Shown: positions 44,513 through 53,093, counted from the stretch's first letter. The stretch: DNA of 64,000 bases from Sphingomonas profundi (GCF_009739515.1 NZ_CP046535.1:2232001-2296000), one strand, 5' to 3'. Notes: a model not told the origin generated them from the sequence alone. Numbers and translations: made by a program.

Positions 44513-44935
44513 ATGATCACCTTGCTATCGATCCACACGGTCGCGCCCGGACGCGAGGAGGAATATGTCGCCATCCAGCAGCGGCTGGCGGCCCTTACCC
44601 GCGAGCATGAGCCGCACGTGATCCGCTATGAACATTATCGCGGCACGAAGCCCGGCCAGTTCGTCTCCTTCCTCACCTTTCCGGATCTCGACGCTTTCCT
44701 CGCCCACCAGATCGCCGACTATCATGACGACGTGAACTGGGAGGGGCTGTTCATCGAGCATGAGATGCAGTGGCTGGATCCGCTGCCCGGCGCGAACGAT
44801 CTGGCGCAGAGCGAGATTCCGCCACTGCCCGACGATCTCGATCCCAAAAAGCGCATCTATGCCGAGATGATGCCACCGGCCCGCCCCGCCTGGTGGGGCG
44901 GCATCGCCGGGACGAGCGAAGGCGCAGGCGCATGA
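44513..44935 (+). CDS. Dimeric alpha/beta-barrel (ABM-like) protein paired with P450
   Basis: 140 residues, ATG behind GGAGAGGGCTG. N-terminal half is a ferredoxin-like dimeric alpha+beta barrel: MITLLSIHTVAPGREEEYVAIQQRLAALTREHEPHVIRYEHYRG, PGQFVSFLTFPDLDAFLAHQIADYHDD, the pattern of antibiotic-biosynthesis-monooxygenase / EthD-type proteins. The C-terminal 45 residues are proline-rich and less typical. It overlaps the P450 start by 4 bp (ATGA), so the two proteins are made together and probably act on the same compound. Cofactor-free oxygenases and product-handling proteins both occur in this fold; role not certain. Confidence 0.75.
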   Translation: MITLLSIHTVAPGREEEYVAIQQRLAALTREHEPHVIRYEHYRGTKPGQFVSFLTFPDLDAFLAHQIADYHDDVNWEGLFIEHEMQWLDPLPGANDLAQSEIPPLPDDLDPKKRIYAEMMPPARPAWWGGIAGTSEGAGA

Positions 44936-46218
44936 CCGCGCGCTGCCCCTTTGCCAGCCCACAGGACATCGACTTCATGGACCCGGCGGTCCAGGAGAAT
45001 TGGTACGACGCCTATGCGGTGCTGCACCGCGACGCGCCGGTCTACTACATGCCGGAGATCGGCATGTACGTCGTCACCCGCTACGACGATCTCGACGCGA
45101 TCCTCCACGATCCCGAACTCTACCTCAACGACTATTCCGACGGATCCAAGCATCCGCTGATCGCCAATCCCGAGGCGCAGGCGCTGTACGAGGCGGAGGG
45201 CTGGCCGCGCATCATGCCGCTGTCGTGCAACGTGCCCGAGCACAAGGCCTTCCGCCGGATGGTCGACCCGTTCCTCACCGCCTCCGCCGTGAAGAAGCGG
45301 GAGCCGCTGATCCGCGCCGTCGCCAACCGCCTGATCGACGCGTGGATCGGCGACGGCGAGGTGGAGTTCATCCGCGATTTCTGCGAGCCGCTGCCGATGG
45401 CGATCATCGCCGAGGCGCTGGGCTTCCCCGCCGTCGATCTGCCGCGCCTCAAGCGCTGGTCCGCCGCGTGGGTGAAGCCGTTCGCGCGCGGGCTGACGGC
45501 CGAGGAGGAGATAGAGGCCGTCCGCACCCACATCGAGTTCCAGCATTACATCCACCAGACGGCGCAGGCGAAGCGGGCGAACCCGACCGACGACGTCATC
45601 AGCCACCTGGTGCAGGGCGACTATGTCGATCCGGTGAGCGGCGCCGCCCGCAAGCTGACGGACGCGGAGATCATCGGCATCAGCGACCATCTGCTGACCG
45701 GCGGCAACGAGACGACCACCTTCGCGCTCGCCAGCGGCATGTGGCTGCTGTTCCAATATCCCGACGTGCATGCCGAGCTGCTCGCCGATCGCCGCAAGAT
45801 CCGCATCTTCGTGGAGGAAACGCTGCGCATCGAATCCCCGACGCAGGGGCTCTACCGCTTCACCGCGCGCGAGGTGACGCTGCGCGGCGTGACGATCCCC
45901 AAGGGATCGGCCGTGCACGTGCGCTACGGCGCCGGCAACCGCGACGCGGCGCGCTTCCCCCAGCCCGAACGTCCGGACCTCGCGCGCCGCAACGCCGCCA
46001 GCCACATCGCCTTCGGCGCCGGCGAGCATGTGTGCCCGGGCGGCGCGCTCAGCCGGCTGGAACAGGTGGTGGCGTGGGACATATTGCTCGATCGCGTGCC
46101 GAACATGCGGCCGGCGCCCGGCCGCAACGACTATACCCACCTGCCCGGCTTCTGGCTGCGCGCGCTGAAGGCGATGCACGTGGCGTTCGATCCGGCGCCG
46201 GTCGCGGCCATGGCCTGA
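44932..46218 (+). CDS. Cytochrome P450, bacterial CYP type
   Basis: 428 residues. Oxygen-binding I helix GISDHLLTGGNETTTFALASG, ExxR motif in FVEETLRIESPTQGLYR, and haem-binding loop FGAGEHVCPGGALSRLE with C368 as the haem ligand. Soluble, as usual for bacterial P450s; no ferredoxin or ferredoxin reductase gene is adjacent, so electrons must come from elsewhere. Substrate unknown; RCPFASPQDIDFMDP at the N-terminus and similarity of arrangement suggest the steroid/terpene/aromatic-degrading P450s of sphingomonads. Co-translated with the ABM-like protein and followed by a convergent SnoaL-like gene. Confidence 0.93.
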   Translation: MTARCPFASPQDIDFMDPAVQENWYDAYAVLHRDAPVYYMPEIGMYVVTRYDDLDAILHDPELYLNDYSDGSKHPLIANPEAQALYEAEGWPRIMPLSCNVPEHKAFRRMVDPFLTASAVKKREPLIRAVANRLIDAWIGDGEVEFIRDFCEPLPMAIIAEALGFPAVDLPRLKRWSAAWVKPFARGLTAEEEIEAVRTHIEFQHYIHQTAQAKRANPTDDVISHLVQGDYVDPVSGAARKLTDAEIIGISDHLLTGGNETTTFALASGMWLLFQYPDVHAELLADRRKIRIFVEETLRIESPTQGLYRFTAREVTLRGVTIPKGSAVHVRYGAGNRDAARFPQPERPDLARRNAASHIAFGAGEHVCPGGALSRLEQVVAWDILLDRVPNMRPAPGRNDYTHLPGFWLRALKAMHVAFDPAPVAAMA

Positions 46219-46275
46219 GGTAGACGTCGACGGTCGAGCGACGTCCGCCGACCATCCTCGTCGCCCCGGCGCCCC

Positions 46276-46695
46276 TCAGCCCGGCCCGATGTGCAGCACC
46301 GTCAGGCTGCGGCTGGCGAACATCCAGCGGCCGTCGCGCTTCACCCACTCATCGTCGTAGCGGTTCAGCCAGCGTTCCACCTTGCCCTCGGTGTCGGTGT
46401 TCAGCTCGTCCGTATAGGTGTGGCCGCTGGCGCGATCGCCATCCACCGCGATCGCGCCACAACGCTGGAAGTTGATCTGCTTCGGCCAGCCGGGCATCGC
46501 CGCCACCCACGCCGCCAGGATCGCGTCGCGCCCCTCCACCCGCTCCATGCCGGGGATGGCCGGCAGCTTCCACACCGCATCCTCCGCCCAGTTGGCGATC
46601 CAGGCGTCACCGTCACGGCAGGTGACGGCGTCGCCGTAGCTCGCGACGAGTTCGTGAATGGCGAGGCGATCCTCGGCCGGGCCGCTGAACGGCAT
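46276..46695 (-). CDS. SnoaL/NTF2-like protein
   Basis: 139 residues. Start ATG 46695 is preferred to ATG 46704 because an AGGAGG box sits nine bases upstream of the former but directly touches the latter. NTF2-like features: EDRLAIHELVASYGDAVTCRDGDAWIANWAEDAVWKLP, RDAILAAWVAAMPGW, GHTYTDELNTDTEGKVERWLNRYDDEWVKRDGRWMFASRSLTV. Typical of small isomerases/dehydratases and of subunits in aromatic degradation. Convergent with the P450, divergent from the hydrolase. Cytoplasmic; specific reaction unknown. Confidence 0.82.
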   Translation of the reverse strand: MPFSGPAEDRLAIHELVASYGDAVTCRDGDAWIANWAEDAVWKLPAIPGMERVEGRDAILAAWVAAMPGWPKQINFQRCGAIAVDGDRASGHTYTDELNTDTEGKVERWLNRYDDEWVKRDGRWMFASRSLTVLHIGPG

Positions 46696-46704
46696 GAGAT
46701 GCAT

Positions 46705-46710
46705 CCTCCT
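46705..46710 (-). promoter_or_regulatory. Ribosome-binding site deciding the SnoaL-like start
   Basis: AGGAGG on the minus strand, with ATG candidates immediately after it (46704) and nine bases later (46695). Correct spacing favours 46695. Confidence 0.6.
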
Positions 46711-46827
46711 ATCGTTGCGGCGCGACCCTGCGCCGCCGCGCCCGCCGCCGGAAGCTGCCCTTAGTCGCAGGCGATTGCGGGGTGGACGCCGATTGCCTAG
46801 CCTGACGGTCTATTGCGGGAGCGACCG

Positions 46828-47754
46828 ATGCCGAGCCTGTTTCCGTCCCGCGCCACCCGCCTGGCGATCGCCGCCGGCGCCGCCCTGCTGGCGGGGCTGG
46901 CCGCGCTGGCCGCCGCGCCGGGCGCGATCATGCAGTGGCCGGACCTGCTGGACCGGCCGAAGCCGGCGGCGGACCGGCGCATCGCCTATGGCCAGGATCC
47001 GCTGCAACATGCCGATCTCTGGCTGCCGGCGGGCAAGCCGCCCTTCCCGGTGGTGCTGATGGTGCATGGCGGCTGCTGGCAGACCGACATCGCCGATGCC
47101 GGCATCATGAACTGGATCGCCGACGATCTCCGCGCCCACGGCGTCGCCGTGTGGAACATCGAGTATCGCGGCGTCGACCGGCCCGGCGGCGGCTATCCCG
47201 GCACCTTCCGCGATGTCGCCGCCGCCGCCGATGCGCTGCGGCCCGCCGCCGCCCGCTTCGGGCTGCGGGCGGATCGGGTGGTCGTGCTCGGCCACTCGGC
47301 GGGCGGGCATCTCGGCCTGTGGCTCGCCGCGCGCGGGCGGCTGCCGCGCGGCAGCGCGCTGCGCACCGCCGATCCGCTGCCGATCGCCACCGCCATCAGC
47401 ATCGGCGGCCTGCCGGATCTGCAGGCGGCGCAGATCCCGCCCGGCGACACCTGCGGGGTGGAGGCCGTGCGCACGCTGGCCGGCCGCGCGACAACGGATC
47501 GCCCGAACGTCTACCGCGATACCTCGCCGGCCGAGCTGATGCCGTTTCCGGCCCGCCAGATCCTGGTCAACGCCACGCGCGATCGCATCGCGCCGCCCGC
47601 CTTCGCCGCCGCCTACGCCGCGCGGGCGCGGGCCGCCGGATCGCCCGTGACGCTGCTGACCGTGCCGGACGAGGGCCATGTCGAACTGATCGCCCCCGGC
47701 ACGAAGGCGTGGGAGACGGAGCGCGCCGCGATCCTGCGCGCGCTCGGCCGATAG
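46828..47754 (+). CDS. Alpha/beta-hydrolase (esterase/lipase-type), membrane- or envelope-associated
   Basis: 308 residues from ATG 46828. N-terminal hydrophobic segment (LAIAAGAALLAGLAALAAAPGAIM) is a signal peptide or anchor. Catalytic elements: oxyanion-hole VMVHGGCWQTD, nucleophile VVVLGHSAGGHLGL (Ser in G-x-S-x-G), acid in VNATRDRIAPP, and histidine in VPDEGHVELI. GGCW / GHSAGG arrangement resembles BD-FAE and kynurenine-formamidase-like hydrolases, interesting because a kynureninase gene lies 1.4 kb downstream, but the link is only suggestive. Ester substrate unknown. Confidence 0.87.
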   Translation: MPSLFPSRATRLAIAAGAALLAGLAALAAAPGAIMQWPDLLDRPKPAADRRIAYGQDPLQHADLWLPAGKPPFPVVLMVHGGCWQTDIADAGIMNWIADDLRAHGVAVWNIEYRGVDRPGGGYPGTFRDVAAAADALRPAAARFGLRADRVVVLGHSAGGHLGLWLAARGRLPRGSALRTADPLPIATAISIGGLPDLQAAQIPPGDTCGVEAVRTLAGRATTDRPNVYRDTSPAELMPFPARQILVNATRDRIAPPAFAAAYAARARAAGSPVTLLTVPDEGHVELIAPGTKAWETERAAILRALGR

Positions 47755-47773
47755 GGCGGCGCCGCGGTCCGCC

Positions 47774-49108
47774 TCAGCCGCCGCGCCGCCGCAGCACGCC
47801 CGTATAGAAACGGAAGAAGGCGGCGCTGCCGGCGATGACGATCGCCAGCCCGGCGATCTCGGCCCAGCGGGCGAACAGGATAAGCGCGACCATGCTCGCC
47901 ATGCCGGCCACCGCCGCCACCGGCAGCGCGCGCAGGCCCAGCGGCGCGCCGAACAGGGCGACGCCGCGCCGCGCCAGCCGCCACGCCGCCGCGCAGGAGA
48001 AGACGTAGAGCGCCGCCGTCGCCAGGGTGGAGAGGATCGCCAGCCCCTCGAACGTGCCGGTGACGGCCAGCAGGATCGCCAGCGCGGCGTGGACGATGAT
48101 CGCCACGTGCGGCGTGTGCGTGGCCGGATGCAGCGCCGCCAGCGGAGACGGCAGCAGCCGATCCCGCGCGAAGGCGAACAGCACGCGCGGCGCGCCGAAC
48201 AGGTCGCTGGCGATCCACGCCAGGCGGGAGAGCGTGGCGCCGACCAGCAGGACGATGCCGACCGTCGGGCTCACCAGCGCGATGCCGTCGGCCAGCGGCG
48301 TCGCGGCGGCCGGGAGGCGCGGGCCGAGCAGCCCCTGCGCCACCAGCTGCACGAGGATGTAGAGGATCGCGACAAAGGCCATCGCGGCGAACAAGGCGCG
48401 CGGTATCGTCCGCTGCGGCGTCGCCACCTCGCCGCTCGCGCCAAGCGGCGTCTCCATGCCGCAGAAGGCGAACAGCGCCAGGATCACGGCGCGGCCGAAC
48501 CCCTCCGGCGGCGGCGGCGTGCCCGCTTGCGCCGGCAGCCCCGGCATGGCGATCAGGCCGACGCACACGAAGATCAGCAGCGGCACCAGCTTCACCACCG
48601 TCGCCACGGTGATGAAGCGCGCGGCCGGCGATGCGCCGCGCACGTTGACCCAGGCGAGGCCGCCGATCACCGCCGCGATCAGCCCCGCCCGCACCGGCGG
48701 ATCGTGCGCCACCGGCGCCAGCGCCGCCACGCCGTCGGCAAAGGCGGCCGCGATGCCGCCGCACGCGAGCACGCTGGAGAGCCACAGCAGCACGCCGGCG
48801 ACGAAGCCGGCCAGCGGCCCGAACGCCGCCTCGACATAGCCGTAGGAGCCGCCGCTGGTCGGCACCCGGCTGCTCGCCTCGGCGAAGCAGACGACCACGG
48901 CCGCCATCGCCAGCGCGCACGCCACATAAGCGAGCGGCGCCTGCGCGCCCGCCGCCCGCGCCATGGCCGACGGCAGCGAGAAGATGCCGGCGCCGACCAC
49001 GCCGTTGACGATGGCGAAGGCGAGCCCCCAGGTGCCGACCGAGCGGACGAGGCCGCGATCGCGCGCGCTCTCCTGCGTGGCCAGGGTGGCGCGGGCGTGA
49101 TCGGTCAG
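47774..49108 (-). CDS. APC-family amino-acid permease
   Basis: About 444 residues and twelve membrane segments. GVVGAGIFSLPSAMARAAG is the first helix of the APC family; YVACALAMAAVVVCFAEASSRVPTSGGSYGYVEAAFG follows. The nearest standard start (GTG 49000) would cut helix 1 in half. In frame upstream there is no ATG, GTG or TTG before 49183; CTG 49108 lies five to six bases after GAGGAGG and is therefore proposed as the start. The protein transports an amino acid or polyamine across the inner membrane. Divergent from kynureninase, so tryptophan or kynurenine is a candidate substrate. Confidence 0.82.
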   Translation of the reverse strand: MTDHARATLATQESARDRGLVRSVGTWGLAFAIVNGVVGAGIFSLPSAMARAAGAQAPLAYVACALAMAAVVVCFAEASSRVPTSGGSYGYVEAAFGPLAGFVAGVLLWLSSVLACGGIAAAFADGVAALAPVAHDPPVRAGLIAAVIGGLAWVNVRGASPAARFITVATVVKLVPLLIFVCVGLIAMPGLPAQAGTPPPPEGFGRAVILALFAFCGMETPLGASGEVATPQRTIPRALFAAMAFVAILYILVQLVAQGLLGPRLPAAATPLADGIALVSPTVGIVLLVGATLSRLAWIASDLFGAPRVLFAFARDRLLPSPLAALHPATHTPHVAIIVHAALAILLAVTGTFEGLAILSTLATAALYVFSCAAAWRLARRGVALFGAPLGLRALPVAAVAGMASMVALILFARWAEIAGLAIVIAGSAAFFRFYTGVLRRRGG

Positions 49109-49182
49109 GCTGGCCTCCTCGCGGGGGGGTGCGGCGATCGAACGAGCTTGCCCCGCCGCCGCCCACGTCGCAACAGCGCATA

Positions 49183-50412
49183 ATGGCCCGACCCACGCCC
49201 GCCGAGATCATCGCCCGCGACGCCGCCGATCCGCTCGCCGCCTTCCGCGATCGCTTCGCGCTGCCGGACGGCGTGATCTACCTCGACGGCAATTCGCTCG
49301 GCCCCCTGCCGCGCGCCACCGCCGCGCGGATGGCGCGGGTGATCGAGGGCGAGTGGGGCACGGGGCTGATCCGCAGCTGGAACGAGCATGACTGGATCGG
49401 CGCGCCGCAGCGCATCGGCGGCAAGATCGGCCGGCTGATCGGCGCGGCGCCGGGCACGGTGATCGCCACCGATTCCACCTCGGTGAACCTGTTCAAGCTG
49501 ATCGTCGCCGCCACCGCGCTGAGCCCGGAACGCGGCACGATCCTGACGGAGGCGGGCAATTTCCCGACCGACCTGCACGTCGCGCGGCAGGCGGCGGCGC
49601 TGCTCGGCAAGCGCCTGCGCGTGTGCGACACGGCCGATCTGGAGAACGCGATCGATGCCGATACGGCGCTGATTGTGCTGGCGCACGTCCATTATCGCAG
49701 CGGCCATCGCCACGACATGGCGGCGATCACCGCGCACGCGGCGGCGCACGGCGCGCGGGTGCTGTGGGATCTCAGCCACAGCGTCGGCGCGGTGCCGCTG
49801 GCGCTGGCGGCGGACGGCGTGGAGCTGGCGGTGGGCTGCGGCTACAAATATCTGAACGGCGGGCCGGGCGCGCCGGCCTTTCTCCACGTCGCCGGGCATC
49901 TGCACGAGAGGATGCAGTCGCCGATCGCCGGTTGGCTGGGCCACGCCGCCCCGTTCGACTTCGCCGACGCCTACCGCCCCGCGCCGGGCGTGGACCGTTT
50001 CCTCGCCGGCACGCCGCCGATGCTGAGCCTGCTCGCGCTGGAAGCGGGCGTCGACCTGATGCTGGCGGCGGACCAGGCGGCGCTGCACGCCAAGGCGCGC
50101 GACCTGCACGATCTGTTCGCGGCGGACGTGGCGGCCGAATGCCCGGCGCTCACCCGCATCTCACCCGACGAAGCGGAGCGGCGCGGCAGCCATATCGCCT
50201 TCGTCCATTCTGATGCGTTTGCAATCATGCAGGCGCTGATCGCGCGCGGCGTGATCGGCGACTTCCGTTCTCCCGACGTCCTCCGCTTCGGCCTGACGCC
50301 GCTTTATTTGCGCCATCGCGACATTCGCGACGCCGTTACTATCCTGTCGGACATCATTACGGGCGAACACTGGCGCGACCCGCGCTTCTTCATCCGCGAT
50401 CGCGTGACCTGA
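49183..50412 (+). CDS. kynU: Kynureninase
   Basis: 409 residues. Family blocks: VIYLDGNSLGPLPRAT, GLIRSWNEHDWIGAPQRIGGKIGRLIGAAPGTV, ATDSTSVNLFKL, DLSHSVGAVPLAL with the PLP aspartate, and GYKYLNGGPGAPAF with the PLP lysine, then GWLGHAAPFDF. It cleaves kynurenine to anthranilate and alanine (or 3-hydroxykynurenine) in tryptophan breakdown. No tryptophan dioxygenase or formamidase gene is adjacent, although a hydrolase gene lies two genes upstream. The divergent APC permease may feed the pathway. Confidence 0.95.
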   Translation: MARPTPAEIIARDAADPLAAFRDRFALPDGVIYLDGNSLGPLPRATAARMARVIEGEWGTGLIRSWNEHDWIGAPQRIGGKIGRLIGAAPGTVIATDSTSVNLFKLIVAATALSPERGTILTEAGNFPTDLHVARQAAALLGKRLRVCDTADLENAIDADTALIVLAHVHYRSGHRHDMAAITAHAAAHGARVLWDLSHSVGAVPLALAADGVELAVGCGYKYLNGGPGAPAFLHVAGHLHERMQSPIAGWLGHAAPFDFADAYRPAPGVDRFLAGTPPMLSLLALEAGVDLMLAADQAALHAKARDLHDLFAADVAAECPALTRISPDEAERRGSHIAFVHSDAFAIMQALIARGVIGDFRSPDVLRFGLTPLYLRHRDIRDAVTILSDIITGEHWRDPRFFIRDRVT

Positions 50413-50599
50413 CGCGCGGCAGCCCCGCAGATCGCCGGACTTGACGAGCCTACCCACAACCGCCGCGACCTAGTCGTCACCTATAGGGCCGGCTTGCGCA
50501 ATGATGATTGCATTGATACGCAACTGTTCTAAAGATGTTACATCGACGGCAAGAAGCGCATCGCTCCTCTCGCCCGCGTTGCCTATCATGAGGCCGAAC
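50413..50599 (+). promoter_or_regulatory. Upstream region of mucR-like gene
   Basis: 187 bases between kynU and the MucR-like gene. The part 50480-50560 is A/T-rich (GATGATTGCATTGATACG, AAAGATGTTACATCG) in a 70% GC region and is the probable promoter; MucR proteins often bind their own A/T-rich promoter. No exact boxes assigned. Confidence 0.4.
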
Positions 50600-51265
50600 A
50601 TGTCCGACGAAACCGCCAGCAGCCCCGAAGACTATCTCGCCCTCACCGCCGATATCGTCTCGGCCCACGTCAGCAACAACCGTGTCGCGGTGGGCGAACT
50701 GCCGGACCTGATCGCCTCCGTCCACGCAGCACTCGCCGGACTGGGTGAGGCGCCGGCCGAGGCGGAGCCGCCGAAGCAGGAGCCGGCCGTGTCGGTGCGT
50801 GCCTCGATCCGGCCCGACTACATCGTCTGCCTGGAAGACGGCGCCAAGCTGAAGATGCTGAAACGCTATCTGCGCACCAATTTCGACATGAGCCCGGACG
50901 AGTATCGCAAGAAATGGGGCCTGCCGTCCGACTATCCGATGGTCGCGCCCAATTATGCGGAGAAGCGCCGCGGCCTCGCCCACGCGATCGGCCTCGGCCG
51001 CAAGACGAAGGCCGAGCCGGAAGCGGAGCCCGTCGTCGAGGCGGAGGAGGCGCCGTCGCCCAAGGCCAAGCGCGGGCGCCCGCGCAAGGCGGCCACGCCG
51101 AAGACGCCGGCCGACACGACGCCCGCCGAAGAGGCTCCGGTCGAAGCGGCTCCGGTCGAGGCGGCTGCCGAGCCGGAAGCCGCCGCCGAGCCCGCGCCGG
51201 CCAAGCCCGCCCGCAAGCCACGCGCGCGCAAGCCGAAGGCGGAAGAGGCGGCGACCGACGCCTGA
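50600..51265 (+). CDS. MucR/Ros-family transcriptional regulator with long AT-hook tail
   Basis: 221 residues, ATG 50600 after GAGGCCGAAC (ATG 50588 is an alternative). Residues 1-55 form the N-terminal oligomerisation region, 65-135 the MucR domain (IRPDYIVCLEDGAKLKMLKRYLRTNF, MSPDEYRKKWGLPSDYPMVAPNYAEKRRGLAHAIGLG). Of the Ros zinc-finger ligands only C77 and D80 remain; the two histidines are Y90 and F95, so the zinc site is probably lost, as in some rhizobial homologues. After 135 comes an 85-residue alanine/proline/lysine tail with KRGRPRK (157-163), an AT-hook, and a second basic patch RKPRARKPK. MucR proteins bind A/T-rich DNA and control exopolysaccharide and motility genes; this one may act in a nucleoid-protein-like way. 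Confidence 0.85.
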   Translation: MSDETASSPEDYLALTADIVSAHVSNNRVAVGELPDLIASVHAALAGLGEAPAEAEPPKQEPAVSVRASIRPDYIVCLEDGAKLKMLKRYLRTNFDMSPDEYRKKWGLPSDYPMVAPNYAEKRRGLAHAIGLGRKTKAEPEAEPVVEAEEAPSPKAKRGRPRKAATPKTPADTTPAEEAPVEAAPVEAAAEPEAAAEPAPAKPARKPRARKPKAEEAATDA

Positions 51266-51271
51266 TCGCCG

Positions 51272-51880
51272 GTGGCGACGCCCGATCCGCGTCGCCACGC
51301 GCCGGCGACCGCGCGCAACGCCGCGCCGATCCTGGCGGTGCTGCATGACATCCTGCCGCCAGCCGGCCTCGTGCTGGAGGTGGCGAGCGGCAGCGGCGAG
51401 CACGTGATCCGCTTCGCCGCCGCGCTGCCGACGCTGGACTGGCAACCGAGCGATTCCTCCGCCGACGCCCGCGCCTCAATCGCGGCGTGGACGGCGGAGG
51501 CGGCGCCGGCCAACATCCGCCCGCCGCTCGCGCTCGACGCCGCCCGCGCGGACTGGCCGATCGACCGGGCGGATGCCGTGCTCTGCATCAACATGGTCCA
51601 TATCAGCCCGTGGGCGGCCACCGTCGGGCTGATGCGCGGCGCGGCGCGGGTGCTGGCCGCCGGCGCGCCGCTCCTGCTCTACGGCCCCTATCGCGTCGCC
51701 GGCCAGCCGACCGCGCCGAGCAACGAGGCGTTCGACGAGAGCCTGCGCCGCACGGACCCGGCCTGGGGGCTGCGCGATCTGGACACCGTCACCGCGTGCG
51801 CCGCCGAACACGGCCTATCGCGCGAGGCGGTGATCGCGATGCCGGCCAACAACCTCTCGCTCGTCTTCCGCCGCCTTTAG
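51272..51880 (+). CDS. DUF938-family SAM-dependent methyltransferase-like protein
   Basis: 202 residues, GTG start seven bases after the MucR stop. Motif I of class I methyltransferases VLEVASGSGEHVIRFAAALP, then DAVLCINMVHISPWAATVGLM and GAPLLLYGPYRVAG, the blocks that define DUF938. Family function is unproven; members resemble methyltransferases and occur next to unrelated genes. Probably co-transcribed with the MucR-like gene. Convergent with the LysR gene (1 bp gap). Cytoplasmic. Confidence 0.85.
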   Translation: MATPDPRRHAPATARNAAPILAVLHDILPPAGLVLEVASGSGEHVIRFAAALPTLDWQPSDSSADARASIAAWTAEAAPANIRPPLALDAARADWPIDRADAVLCINMVHISPWAATVGLMRGAARVLAAGAPLLLYGPYRVAGQPTAPSNEAFDESLRRTDPAWGLRDLDTVTACAAEHGLSREAVIAMPANNLSLVFRRL

Positions 51881-51881
51881 C

Positions 51882-52799
51882 TCAGGCGGGCGGCGGGACG
51901 AACGGCGCGCCCGCCGCCTCGTGCGCGATCGCCGCGAGCAGCCACTCGCGCAGGCGGCGCACCTTCGGCGTGGCGGCGTGGCGTTCGGGATAGACGAGAT
52001 AGTAGCTCGTATCGTCATAGGCCGGCGTCTCGGCGAGCGGCACCAGCCAGCCCTCGCGCAGCTCGCGCCGCCAGAACAGGGGCGTCAGCAGCGCCACGCC
52101 CTGATCGGCCATCGCCGCCTTCCCCTCGTCGGCCTGCACCTCCAGCCCCAGCCCGGCGCGGCCGGGCACGTGCCGCACATCCGGCACGGCATGGGCGAAC
52201 CAGTGCCGCCACCACGCCTGTTCCGGGCTGATGAGCGGCACGCGCAGCAGCGCCTCAGGCGAGCCGAGCGCGCCGTGGCGGGCGCGAAACGCCGGGCTGC
52301 ACATCGGCAGGAAATGCTGGCGAAACAGGAAGTGGCAGCGCAGGCCAGCCCAGCAGCCGGCGCCGCTGCGGATGGCGACATCCACTTCCTCCCGCGCGAA
52401 ATCGACGAGCGCGTGCGTGCTCTGCACCCGTACCGCCATGTCGGGATGGCCCACCTGGAACTCGCCCAGACGCGGCGCCAGCCAGTTGGAGGCGAAGGTC
52501 TGGCCGCTGCTGATCGTCAGCACGTCCTCGCTCTGCCGCCGCGCGATCGAGAAGGCGTCGTCGATGGTGTCGAACGCCTGCGCCACCAGCGGCCCGGCCA
52601 GCCGCCCGGCCTCGGTGAGCGTCACGCGCTTCTTCTCGCGGTGGAACAGGGCTAGGCCCAGCCGCTCCTCCAGCACGCGGATCTGATAGCTGACCGCCGC
52701 CTGCGTCATGCCGAGCTCGGCTGCGGCGGCGGTGAAGTTCAGGTGCCGCGCCGCCGCCTCGAACACGCGGACGGCGGCGAGAGGGGGTAGGCGGCGCAT
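51882..52799 (-). CDS. LysR-family transcriptional regulator (GcvA-like)
   Basis: 305 residues from ATG 52799; an open frame to 52886 lacks support. N-terminal winged helix PPLAAVRVFEAAARHLNFTAAAAELGMTQAAVSYQIRVLEERLGLALF, typical of the GcvA subgroup, followed by the periplasmic-binding-protein-like effector domain (LTISSGQTFASNWLAPRLGEFQVGHPDMAVRVQST, DVAIRSGAG, MADQGVALLTPLFWRREL). It most likely controls the small divergent gene or a nearby one; the inducer is unknown. 103 bp separate it from the divergent ORF. Confidence 0.9.
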   Translation of the reverse strand: MRRLPPLAAVRVFEAAARHLNFTAAAAELGMTQAAVSYQIRVLEERLGLALFHREKKRVTLTEAGRLAGPLVAQAFDTIDDAFSIARRQSEDVLTISSGQTFASNWLAPRLGEFQVGHPDMAVRVQSTHALVDFAREEVDVAIRSGAGCWAGLRCHFLFRQHFLPMCSPAFRARHGALGSPEALLRVPLISPEQAWWRHWFAHAVPDVRHVPGRAGLGLEVQADEGKAAMADQGVALLTPLFWRRELREGWLVPLAETPAYDDTSYYLVYPERHAATPKVRRLREWLLAAIAHEAAGAPFVPPPA

Positions 52800-52902
52800 G
52801 AGGGATGATAAGGTCAGCTTGTGAAGTCGGTCCAGCCTTTCGTTGGCGGCGGCGCGCGCTTTGGCCCATCTCGTCCCCACCGCCACCCGCAGGAGACGAA
52901 CG

Positions 52903-53085
52903 ATGGGAACGATCGACCGCTATGACGACCGCGCCGCCGTGCGTGCCGCTCTGGGCTTCCGCCCGCTCGCCACGCTCAACGCCTTTGTCGCGTGGTGGGG
53001 GCAGCACCGCGCGTGGCCGGCGAACGAGCCCGCCCGCATCCCGCCGGAGAGCGCGCGGGCGGCGGCACCGGCGCGCTGCCGCTAG
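52903..53085 (+). CDS. Small hypothetical protein divergent from LysR regulator
   Basis: 60 residues, ATG 52903 with AGGAGACGAACG upstream, the standard spacing. Sequence MGTIDRYDDRAAVRAALGFR then PLATLNAFVAWWGQHRAWPA, with one possible hydrophobic helix around LATLNAFVAWW and an alanine/arginine-rich end. No family recognised. Being divergent from a LysR-type regulator makes it the most likely target of that regulator, which is inference from position only. Followed by a perfect inverted repeat. Confidence 0.5.
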   Translation: MGTIDRYDDRAAVRAALGFRPLATLNAFVAWWGQHRAWPANEPARIPPESARAAAPARCR

Positions 53086-53093
53086 CGCGGTCT

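Noticed and set aside
46828-49183. Kynurenine pathway operon (formamidase plus permease plus kynureninase)
   Set aside because: The hydrolase has a signal peptide or anchor and is not in one operon with kynU; the permease is divergent. Only kynureninase itself is certain.
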